NCBI RefSeq assembly: GCF_034119425.1
Contig: NZ_JAWUEL010000012.1
Coordinates: 1 to 57,221 of the forward strand
DNA length: 57,221 nucleotides
Reading direction: 5' to 3'
Origin: Actinotignum schaalii_C
Lineage (GTDB): Bacteria; Actinomycetota; Actinomycetes; Actinomycetales; Actinomycetaceae
Positions 27,837-34,325 of the stretch are shown here, in pieces (positions within the stretch are counted from its first letter, which is position 1; each line of letters begins with the position of its first letter). Made by a program: the position numbers and the translations under genes. The notes beneath the pieces are model-generated. The model was given only the letters and a program-made list of their open reading frames with translations. It did not search any database and was not told where the DNA came from.

Positions 27837-28363
27837 GCGTGCGGGCAGTCTTGGTCGGCATGCCTGGAGTGGGCAAATCGACCGTGGGAAAGCTGCTGGC
27901 CAAAGATCTTCAACTTCCCTTTGCAGATTCGGATGCTCTTATCGTCAGCGAAACGGGGCAGAGCATCCCGGAGATTTTCCAGACGGTGGGAGAAGAAGGA
28001 TTCCGCAGGCTAGAAGCCGATGTTATCGCGCGTACCCTCGCGAATTTTGACGGTGTGCTCTCCCTGGGAGGAGGCGCTATTTTGAGCGGTGCCACCCGGC
28101 AAGCACTCCGGGGCTATCCCGTGGTCCTGATCGAAGCACGTATGGATATTCTGGTGCGGCGTATTACCGGCTCGCGCACTCGCCGCCCGCTCCTCGAGGA
28201 TAATCCTGCGGCGCGGCTACGCGAACTCGACCGGGAACGCACTCCGCTCTACCGCGACGTGGCAAGCGTGACGGTAACTTCCGACGGGGGTTCGCCGCAC
28301 CGGGTGGTGCGCCGGATTCGCGCGGCTTTGGAGACATACGGCGAGGGCGCTAAGGAAAGCTAG
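27833..28363 (+). CDS. aroK: Shikimate kinase
   Basis: 176 aa. Phosphorylates shikimate at the 3-OH using ATP. P-loop GMPGVGKST near the N-terminus (about 8-16), the shikimate-binding DSD region (FADSDALIV), FRRLEADVI, and the GGGA loop (LSLGGGAIL). The lid and adenine-binding segment (RTRRPLL, and RTPLYRDVA) are also present. ATGA overlap with aroC shows coupling. The 3-dehydroquinate synthase gene aroB, which usually comes next, is missing: the following gene is efp. Confidence 0.94.
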   Translation: MSVRAVLVGMPGVGKSTVGKLLAKDLQLPFADSDALIVSETGQSIPEIFQTVGEEGFRRLEADVIARTLANFDGVLSLGGGAILSGATRQALRGYPVVLIEARMDILVRRITGSRTRRPLLEDNPAARLRELDRERTPLYRDVASVTVTSDGGSPHRVVRRIRAALETYGEGAKES

Positions 28364-28455
28364 CGCGAGATACGGAAGATGAGGGTCGTGTCCGCCGGTG
28401 GAAGTGCAGCAACGGCCGAAAATATGGCCGCGTCGCAAAGATGAAACTCCCCGTG

Positions 28456-28461
28456 TAAACT
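28456..28461 (+). promoter_or_regulatory. Likely -10 of efp promoter (TAAACT)
   Basis: TAAACT, sitting inside a small CCCC/GGGG hairpin, would start transcription near 28468, 24 bases before the efp GTG. No clear -35. Confidence 0.35.
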
Positions 28462-28491
28462 TGGGGAGGACTATTTGTGAAAGGATACCTT

Positions 28492-29055
28492 GTGGCAACA
28501 ACCAATGATTTGAAGAATGGCATGGTCCTGGTATTCGACAACCAGCTGTGGCAGGTTGTTGAGTTCCAGCACGTGAAGCCGGGCAAGGGCCCCGCTTTCG
28601 TGCGGACCAAGCTGAAGAATGTCCTCTCCGGTAAGACCGTAGATCGCACCCTCAACGCGGGCATTAAGGTCGAAACCGCCACCGTGGACCGCCGCGATAT
28701 GCAGTACCTCTATCATGACGGCACCGATTTCATCTTCATGGATGAGGATACCTACGAACAGGTTCCGGTTACCGCTGAGGTCATGGGTAATCTGGCGAAC
28801 TTCCTGCTGGAGAACCAGAAGGCCATCGTCGCTTTCCACGAAGGTAATGTACTGTTCGTGGAACTCCCCGCATCGGTGATTCTCGAAGTGACGGAAACCG
28901 AACCGGGTCTCCAGGGTGACCGTTCTAATGCCGGCACCAAGCCGGCTACGGTGCAGACCGGGTACGAACTCCAGGTGCCGCTCTTCCTCAATATTGGGGA
29001 CAAGATTAAGGTTGATACGCGCACCGGTGAATACATTTCCCGGGCGAATGACTAA
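28492..29055 (+). CDS. efp: Elongation factor P
   Basis: 187 aa. Binds stalled ribosomes at polyproline stretches and promotes peptide-bond formation. Three beta-barrel domains. The modification/tip loop is KPGKGPAF, with Lys32 at the usual position. Start chosen at GTG 28492, giving MATTNDLKNGMVL as in other actinobacteria, with AAAGGA about 6 bases upstream. A second GTG at 28477 also has a good site (GGGAGG), so a five-residue N-terminal extension is possible. No lysine-modification genes (epmA/B) or deoxyhypusine-like genes are nearby. It overlaps nusB by one base. Confidence 0.96.
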   Translation: MATTNDLKNGMVLVFDNQLWQVVEFQHVKPGKGPAFVRTKLKNVLSGKTVDRTLNAGIKVETATVDRRDMQYLYHDGTDFIFMDEDTYEQVPVTAEVMGNLANFLLENQKAIVAFHEGNVLFVELPASVILEVTETEPGLQGDRSNAGTKPATVQTGYELQVPLFLNIGDKIKVDTRTGEYISRAND

Positions 29056-29660
29056 TGGCTAAACAGAAGAAACGCCGGTCCACAGGCCGTTCCACCCAGC
29101 GTCATCGAGCCTTGGATGTGCTTTTCGAAGCTGATGAAAAAAACATCACCTCGGAAACGGGCATCCTCGAGCTTCTTGCCGAGCGCCAGCGTATCTCTAC
29201 CGCCCAGGTTCCCATCGGGGAATTTGGTTCGCAGATCGTGACAGCTTACGCGCAGCAAATGTCGCAGGTGGATACCCTCATTGAGGCTTCCTCGGAGGAC
29301 TGGTCACTCGAACGCATGAACGCGGTGGATCGCAGCGCTTTGCGCGGTGCGGTTGCCGAACTCATGTACCTGGGGACCTTCCGCGGCGCCGTTATTGTGG
29401 AATGGACGAACCTCGTGCGTGAATTCTCCACGGATCGCTCGGTCGGTTTTGTGATGGGCGTGCTCAACAAGGCTGCCGATATCCGCGAACGCGAGGAAAG
29501 CGGGAACGCACCTATTCTTCAGAACGACGACGCCGCCAGCGCGGTAGAATCTGGCGAAAAAAGCGACTCTTCGGAATCCGATGAAGCCGGTCTGATCGCC
29601 GCTATCCGCACCGGTCAGCTGGATGACCCCGAAGCCGCGCGGGTCAGCACCGAAGAATAA
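29055..29660 (+). CDS. nusB: Transcription antitermination factor NusB
   Basis: 201 aa. All-helical RNA-binding protein that, with S10/NusE, recognises BoxA in rRNA leaders. The conserved N-terminal RHRALDVLFEADEKN and the WSLERMNAVDRSALRGAVAELMYL region are clear. Residues after about 150 form an acidic, low-complexity tail (Glu, Ser, Asp, Ala) of about 50 residues beyond the family core. That tail contains one exact copy of the CGACGACGCCGC 12-mer at 29525. Starts with TAATG overlap with efp; ends before a strong terminator. Confidence 0.94.
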   Translation: MAKQKKRRSTGRSTQRHRALDVLFEADEKNITSETGILELLAERQRISTAQVPIGEFGSQIVTAYAQQMSQVDTLIEASSEDWSLERMNAVDRSALRGAVAELMYLGTFRGAVIVEWTNLVREFSTDRSVGFVMGVLNKAADIREREESGNAPILQNDDAASAVESGEKSDSSESDEAGLIAAIRTGQLDDPEAARVSTEE

Positions 29661-29686
29661 GAGTTTTCCCGGTCCACCAGTAACTC

Positions 29687-29731
29687 ATGGCGAGTTTCCG
29701 TGAATTGATGTCACGGAAACTCGCCATTTTT
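29687..29731 (+). terminator. Canonical intrinsic terminator after nusB
   Basis: Perfect 17-bp stem (29687-29703 with 29711-29727), 7-base loop, and a run of five T directly after the stem. The best classical terminator in the window; it closes the efp-nusB unit and faces the convergent S4-domain gene. Confidence 0.93.
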
Positions 29732-29792
29732 GTGCTTGATATACGGCTTGTGCTGTTAAACGATGACGATGAACCCCTGAACTCCCGGAAGC

Positions 29793-30170
29793 TTACCGGC
29801 GGCCATAATTGGAATTGCGGCCGAACAATCGGTCGAGTTCGCGCCGTTCTTTCTTGGTGGGCCGGCCGCTGCCAGGCTCGCGCCGCATAACAGGTAGATA
29901 AATTTTTTCCCGCACCGGGGTGAGATCCTCGTAATTCTCCCGAGCTAGCGGAGCGCTCGTCCGCTTGGTAATAATCCCGGTGACTTTAAGAATCCGATCA
30001 AAACCTTCCACCCGGTAGCGCACCACATCACCAACATGGACCTTCGCGGCGGGCTTGGCCGGTTCATCGTTGATGCGCACGTGACCCGCCTTGCATTCAG
30101 ACGTGGCCAGCGAACGGGTTTTGCACTGGCGCACACTCCAGAGCCATACGTCAATCCGGGCTGTTTCCAT
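29793..30170 (-). CDS. S4-domain RNA-binding protein (Hsp15/HslR-like)
   Basis: 125 aa. N-terminal S4 domain (about 3-65: RIDVWLWSVRQCKTRSLATSE, then VRINDEPAKPAAKVHVGD), the fold used by Hsp15 to bind 23S rRNA on dissociated 50S subunits. A basic C-terminal tail (RPTKKERRELDRLFGR) is typical of the actinobacterial proteins. A ribosome-rescue or RNA-chaperone role is inferred from the family, not shown. The ATG lies six bases after TAGGCT on the minus strand, so the mRNA is probably leaderless. Confidence 0.85.
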   Translation of the reverse strand: METARIDVWLWSVRQCKTRSLATSECKAGHVRINDEPAKPAAKVHVGDVVRYRVEGFDRILKVTGIITKRTSAPLARENYEDLTPVREKIYLPVMRREPGSGRPTKKERRELDRLFGRNSNYGRR

Positions 30171-30176
30171 GGCTGT

Positions 30177-30182
30177 AGCCTA
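30177..30182 (-). promoter_or_regulatory. TAGGCT -10 hexamer, leaderless S4-protein promoter
   Basis: On the minus strand TAGGCT ends six bases before the ATG at 30170. No purine-rich ribosome site lies between. Confidence 0.5.
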
Positions 30183-30247
30183 CCCGGAAGCCGCTGCCCG
30201 CCGCGAACTTCGTCACAAGCCGCGGCGCTGACCTGCCGCGATGGTTT

Positions 30248-30275
30248 TATAAAAAAACAAGGGCGTGGCTCCTTA
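30248..30275 (-). terminator. Possible leftward terminator with U-run
   Basis: Read on the minus strand, a short imperfect hairpin (AAGG..CCTT with an inner GC pair) is followed by TGTTTTTTT. No leftward gene is known upstream of it in the 240-bp gap before mihF, so it might end a small RNA or be a chance A/T run. Confidence 0.25.
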
Positions 30276-30409
30276 TATTATTTAGGACTATTTCGCTCTA
30301 CGCTACTAACAAGACGAGGAAGTTTCGTAGCGTCAGCGTCGCCGTGACTGATGTTGACGGAATTGTTATGAGCACCAGGGTATATCTGATGCGCTAGAAA
30401 GGGGACACT

Positions 30410-30718
30410 GTGGAGGTACCACCACTTACTTCGGAGCAGCGTCTCGCAGCTTTGGATAAGGCCGCCGAAACACGGCGGCGCCGCGCGGAACTGTTGCAGC
30501 AACTGAAATCAGGGCAGCTGCACCTTTCGGAGGTTTTGGCTCAGCGCGATGATCCGGTCATTGCACGTACCCGTGCCAGCGTGTTGCTGCGGGCACTTCC
30601 GGGTATCGGTGAAGCCAAGGCCGCGCGGGCCATGGCCGATATTGGGATTGCTCCTTCCCGGCGCGTGCGCGGACTGGGCGTACATCAAACCGCGGCCCTC
30701 ATCGCGCTTTTCGGTTAA
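30410..30718 (+). CDS. mihF: Actinobacterial integration host factor MihF
   Basis: 102 aa. Basic, small nucleoid-associated protein that supports phage integration and chromosome organisation in mycobacteria; no relation in fold to enterobacterial IHF. An N-terminal helical region (LDKAAETRRRRAELLQQLKSG) precedes the helix-two-turn-helix/HhH DNA-binding core (LLRALPGIGEAKAARAMADIGIAPSRRVRGLG), which is strongly conserved. GTG start with AAAGGGGA upstream. It immediately precedes gmk, as across actinobacteria. Confidence 0.93.
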   Translation: MEVPPLTSEQRLAALDKAAETRRRRAELLQQLKSGQLHLSEVLAQRDDPVIARTRASVLLRALPGIGEAKAARAMADIGIAPSRRVRGLGVHQTAALIALFG

Positions 30719-30814
30719 TAGCTTCGTCAGGGGCCAAAGTAAACGACTCTTGGCGACTGATGAGGGCTCTAGCGCCGGAAATTTGTGTCGTATTGCTGTG
30801 GCACAATAAATGTC

Positions 30815-31384
30815 ATGACGTCTGAGGAACATCGCCGTATTTGCGTGCTTGCCGGCCCTTCCGGGGTAGGAAAGGGAACCGTAGTTGCGCAGCTGCTCGC
30901 GCAGGAACCGCGTGTTTGGCTCTCTATTTCTGCCACTACGCGCGCGCCTCGCCCGGGGGAACGTGAAGGGGAATCCTACTTCTTTGTGGATGATGAGCAC
31001 TTCGATCACCTCGTGGAAAGTGGGGAGATGCTCGAATGGGCTATCGTTCACGGGAAGCACCGTTACGGGACCCCGCGGCAACCCGTGCTGGATGCATACG
31101 CAGCCGGAAAAATTCCGCTTCTTGAAATTGATCTGGCAGGGGCGCGCCAAGTTCGCCAGTCGCTGCCCGAAGCCTTCCAGATTTTCCTAGCACCGCCGTC
31201 GTTCCAGGAACTTGAGGCGCGGTTGCGCGGCCGCGGTACCGAAACGGAGGAGGCTATCGAGCGTCGTCTGGAGACCGCGCGGCGTGAATTAGCTGCCCAG
31301 GGGGAGTTTGATGCCGTCGTCGTTAATGACACCGTGGCACGTGCCACCGGTGAAATTCTCGACCTTATTGCCCCGAAGCGTTAG
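30815..31384 (+). CDS. gmk: Guanylate kinase
   Basis: 189 aa from ATG 30815. Phosphorylates GMP to GDP. P-loop GPSGVGKG (14-21), GMP-binding segment SISATTRAPRPGEREGESYFF, and the lid RGRGTETEEAIERRL. A longer reading from 30785 adds non-family residues. No Shine-Dalgarno is seen; CACAAT ends seven bases before the ATG, so a leaderless start is possible. Linked to mihF and rpoZ in the classical order. Confidence 0.96.
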   Translation: MTSEEHRRICVLAGPSGVGKGTVVAQLLAQEPRVWLSISATTRAPRPGEREGESYFFVDDEHFDHLVESGEMLEWAIVHGKHRYGTPRQPVLDAYAAGKIPLLEIDLAGARQVRQSLPEAFQIFLAPPSFQELEARLRGRGTETEEAIERRLETARRELAAQGEFDAVVVNDTVARATGEILDLIAPKR

Positions 31385-31450
31385 AATAAAAGGCCGAAGC
31401 TTCACGGTGGTGCCCATGTGCGGTACCGCGTTTATCCAGAAGGGAACTAC

Positions 31451-31720
31451 ATGTTCGGAACTGTTCCGGAACCCGAAGGCATTACCAATCCGCCTATTGA
31501 CGATCTTCTCGCGAAGATTGACTCAAAGTACGCACTGTGCGTGCTTGCAGCGGATCGTGCGCGTCAGATCAACTCCTACAAGCAGGAAATGGCGCGCGGG
31601 GACGGCAATATCGAGCATTACGGTGCGCTTGTCTCGGCGGAACCGGAAGAAAAGCCCCTGTCCATCGCGCTGCGTGAAATCGCCGAGGACAAGCTCGAAT
31701 GGCAGCTGGACGAAAAGTAG
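31451..31720 (+). CDS. rpoZ: RNA polymerase omega subunit
   Basis: 89 aa. Assists folding and assembly of the beta-prime subunit. Conserved ITNPPIDDLLAKIDSKYALCVLAADRARQIN, followed by the C-terminal LSIALREIAEDKLEW. Start ATG 31451 with AGAAGGGA upstream; an earlier ATG at 31418 is not supported. Its last 22 bases overlap the coaBC start. Confidence 0.95.
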   Translation: MFGTVPEPEGITNPPIDDLLAKIDSKYALCVLAADRARQINSYKQEMARGDGNIEHYGALVSAEPEEKPLSIALREIAEDKLEWQLDEK

Positions 31721-32982
31721 AGCACGCACCGCGCGTCGTTATCGGTGTAACCGGAGGTATCGCCGCCTATAAGGCGGCCTACCTCGTCCGGCTCTTCGTA
31801 AAAGCCGGTGCGGATGTGCACGTTATTCCCACCCCGGCCGCCTTGGAGATGGTTGGGGCCACCACATGGGAAGCTCTGACACATCATCCTGTTCTTGTTC
31901 GGACCGGTGAACATGCTGATGAAGTCGCGCATGTTCGGCTCGGAAAAGAAGCCGACCTGGTTGTGGTCGCCCCGGCAACTGCGAATACGATTGCGAAGGC
32001 CCGGGCGGGAATAGCTGATAACCTTCTTCTCAATACCCTGCTGGTGGCCCAATGCCCGGTGGTGATGGCACCCGCGATGCATACCCAAATGTGGGAGCAT
32101 CCGGCTACTCAAGAAAATATTGCGGTGCTGCAGGCTCGCGGGGTACATATTATTCCACCCGCTAGCGGGCAACTCACCGGAGCGGATTCCGGTCCGGGCC
32201 GACTGCCGGAACCGGAAGAGATTTTTGTACAATCCTGGGAGATGCTCACCGGAGCGCACCCGAAAGTAGGTGCGGCACCGGGCAGTGCGGAACAGGCCTC
32301 GCTGTGCGGGCGGCACATCCTTGTCACAGCGGGTGGTACCCACGAAGCCCTTGACCCGGTGCGTTTTATCGGCAACCGCTCTTCGGGGCGTTTTGGTCTG
32401 GAAATCGCTCGGGCTTTGCTCGAGCGCGGGGCGCGGGTGACGGTACTGGCGGCCCATGTAGCCCGTGATATTACCGCACTTGCTCGGGGTGCTGAGATTG
32501 TTCCGGTTAGTTCGGCTCGTGATCTTCACGAAGCCGTTCTCGCGCGGGTGAAGAATGCGGACGGCGTGGTCATGAGCGCAGCGGTTGCTGATTTTCGCCC
32601 GGCCGAACCCGCTGCAAGTAAACAGAAAAAAGACGGCAGCGGCAAACGCGTCGTCGAACTGGTAGAAAATCCGGATATTTTGGCTGATATTTCCCACCGG
32701 CGCCGCCGCCCGGGGCAGCTCATCGTGGGTTTCGCCGCGGAAACAGGGGACGCAGGCGGAAGCGTCTTAGATTATGGACGGGAAAAAGCGCGGCGTAAAG
32801 GCGCTGATTTACTTGTGATCAATCGAGTTGGGGAGAAAACAGGATTTGGTGAGGTGCCCACTGAGATCACTGTGGTCACCCCGGCCGGTGAGATCGTTGC
32901 GAGCGGCGCGGGCAGCAAAGCTCAGATGGCTGTTCTCATCGCGGGCCTTATAGCCGATCATTTCACCACCGAGCACGTATAG
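31699..32982 (+). CDS. coaBC: Bifunctional phosphopantothenoylcysteine decarboxylase / synthetase
   Basis: 427 aa. Two consecutive steps of coenzyme A synthesis. The N-terminal CoaC flavoprotein domain (about 1-185) has GVTGGIAAYKA, PATANTIAKARAGIADNLL and PAMHTQMW. The C-terminal CoaB domain (about 205-427) has VTAGGTHEALDPVRFIGNRSSGRFG; the loop reads SGRFG where many relatives have SGxMG. The start ATG 31699 lies inside rpoZ, with GAGGA nine bases upstream, so translation is coupled to rpoZ. The CoaC step uses bound FMN. Confidence 0.95.
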   Translation: MAAGRKVEHAPRVVIGVTGGIAAYKAAYLVRLFVKAGADVHVIPTPAALEMVGATTWEALTHHPVLVRTGEHADEVAHVRLGKEADLVVVAPATANTIAKARAGIADNLLLNTLLVAQCPVVMAPAMHTQMWEHPATQENIAVLQARGVHIIPPASGQLTGADSGPGRLPEPEEIFVQSWEMLTGAHPKVGAAPGSAEQASLCGRHILVTAGGTHEALDPVRFIGNRSSGRFGLEIARALLERGARVTVLAAHVARDITALARGAEIVPVSSARDLHEAVLARVKNADGVVMSAAVADFRPAEPAASKQKKDGSGKRVVELVENPDILADISHRRRRPGQLIVGFAAETGDAGGSVLDYGREKARRKGADLLVINRVGEKTGFGEVPTEITVVTPAGEIVASGAGSKAQMAVLIAGLIADHFTTEHV

Positions 32983-32984
32983 AA

Positions 32985-33003
32985 TAAGGCTTGCCTTACC
33001 TGG
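32985..33003. promoter_or_regulatory. Dyad resembling a DtxR/IdeR iron box, upstream of metK
   Basis: The 19 bases starting TAAGGCTTGCCTTACCT contain arms TAAGGC and GCCTTA around TT and agree with the DtxR-type consensus TWAGGTTAGSCTAACCTWA at 14 of 19 positions by my count. It starts two bases after the coaBC stop, in the metK promoter gap. It may be an operator for a metal-responsive regulator, or a chance dyad. Confidence 0.33.
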
Positions 33004-33059
33004 CAGGAGCTGGTGACTAATAGTGACTAAGTAGTTTCAATTTATAGCGAGGGGATACG

Positions 33060-34259
33060 ATGCATTACCGGCAACCGTTCACGTCCGAATCGGTCACGGA
33101 AGGACACCCCGACAAGGTGTGTGACCTCATCTCTGACTCCATCCTTGACGCGCTGCTTGCGTCGGATGAGAATTCGCGCGTTGCCGTGGAGACGATGGTG
33201 ACGACGGGGCTGGTGCACGTGGCCGGTGAAGTGACCACGGATGCTTACGCGGATATCGCTCATATTATCCGCAATGTTGTGACCGGGATCGGGTACAACT
33301 CCTCGCAGGTAGGCTTTGACGGAAACTCCTGCGGCGTAACGATCTCCATCGATGAACAAAGTCCGGATATTGCCGCCGGTGTTAATACCTCGCTGGAACG
33401 GCGGGAAAGCAGCGAGGCAGAATACGATCATTTCGACCTGCAGGGAGCCGGAGATCAGGGGCTCATGTTCGGTTATGCCTGCAATGAGAGTAAAACGCTC
33501 ATGCCCGCGCCCATTCTGCTCGCCCACCGCTTCGCCGAACGTCTCGCGCTGGTGCGCCGTGAAGGCGTCGTCCCCGGATTGCGCCCCGATGGTAAAACTC
33601 AGGTCACTATTGACTACGAAGGTGCGCGGCCCGTGGCCCTCAATACCGTGGTTATCTCCAGCCAGCACGACGAAAATGTACAACGCGACTGGCTGACGGA
33701 AACGCTGCGTGACCACGTGGTGACGCCCGTTCTCGAAGAAGAAAATATCGATATCGATACCGATAAATTCGTGCTTCTCGTTAATCCCTCCGGGCGTTTC
33801 GTAGTGGGCGGACCGATGGGTGACGCCGGTGTAACCGGGCGGAAGATCATCGTGGACACTTACGGTGGAATGGCCCGCCACGGCGGTGGGGCTTTCTCTG
33901 GAAAAGATGCCTCCAAGGTGGATCGCAGCGCGGCCTACGCGGCGCGTTGGGCAGCCAAGAATGTGGTTGCGGCCGGGCTGGCTACCAGGTGCGAACTCCA
34001 GCTGGCTTACGCCATTGGGCGGGCGCATCCGGTTTCTGTGCGTCTGGATACTTTCGGGACGGAAACAGAAGAACTCGGCCGTATTGAAAACGCGGTTCAG
34101 AAGGTTTTCGATTTTCGTCCCGCGGCGATTATTGATTCCCTGGAACTCAAGCGGCCGATTTTCGCTAAGACGGCGTCTTACGGTCACTTCGGGCGGGAAC
34201 TTCCTGAATTCACCTGGGAGAAAACGGACCGGGTTGAAGAACTGCTCCGAGCTATCTAG
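33060..34259 (+). CDS. metK: S-adenosylmethionine synthetase
   Basis: 399 aa. Makes SAM from methionine and ATP. Signatures GHPDKVCDLISD near the N-terminus, GAGDQGLMFGYACNE (about 133-147), and the P-loop-like GGGAFSGKDASKVDRSAAY (about 277-295). GAGGGG seven bases upstream fixes ATG 33060. The 77-bp upstream gap is too short for a SAM riboswitch. The last codons and stop contain a 10-bp tandem duplication (34251-34270). Linked to coaBC and priA in the standard actinobacterial order. Confidence 0.97.
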   Translation: MHYRQPFTSESVTEGHPDKVCDLISDSILDALLASDENSRVAVETMVTTGLVHVAGEVTTDAYADIAHIIRNVVTGIGYNSSQVGFDGNSCGVTISIDEQSPDIAAGVNTSLERRESSEAEYDHFDLQGAGDQGLMFGYACNESKTLMPAPILLAHRFAERLALVRREGVVPGLRPDGKTQVTIDYEGARPVALNTVVISSQHDENVQRDWLTETLRDHVVTPVLEEENIDIDTDKFVLLVNPSGRFVVGGPMGDAGVTGRKIIVDTYGGMARHGGGAFSGKDASKVDRSAAYAARWAAKNVVAAGLATRCELQLAYAIGRAHPVSVRLDTFGTETEELGRIENAVQKVFDFRPAAIIDSLELKRPIFAKTASYGHFGRELPEFTWEKTDRVEELLRAI

Positions 34260-34270
34260 AGCTATCTAGA
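34251..34270. repeat. 10-bp tandem duplication across the metK stop
   Basis: GCTATCTAGA occurs twice back to back; the first copy contains the last metK codons and TAG stop. It looks like a slippage duplication with no effect on the protein. Confidence 0.7.
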
Positions 34271-34312
34271 GCCCGAGGCTTGACGTCGGATTTTTCTGTC
34301 GTGGGGCCGGGA

Positions 34313-34318
34313 TATCCT
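34313..34318 (+). promoter_or_regulatory. TATCCT -10 hexamer, leaderless priA promoter
   Basis: TATCCT ends seven bases before the priA ATG. A TTGACG at 34280 is too distant to be its -35. Confidence 0.42.
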
Positions 34319-34325
34319 AGGTTGC

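Noticed and set aside
33004..33059. SAM riboswitch before metK
   Set aside because: The gap is only 77 bp, with no matching conserved core.
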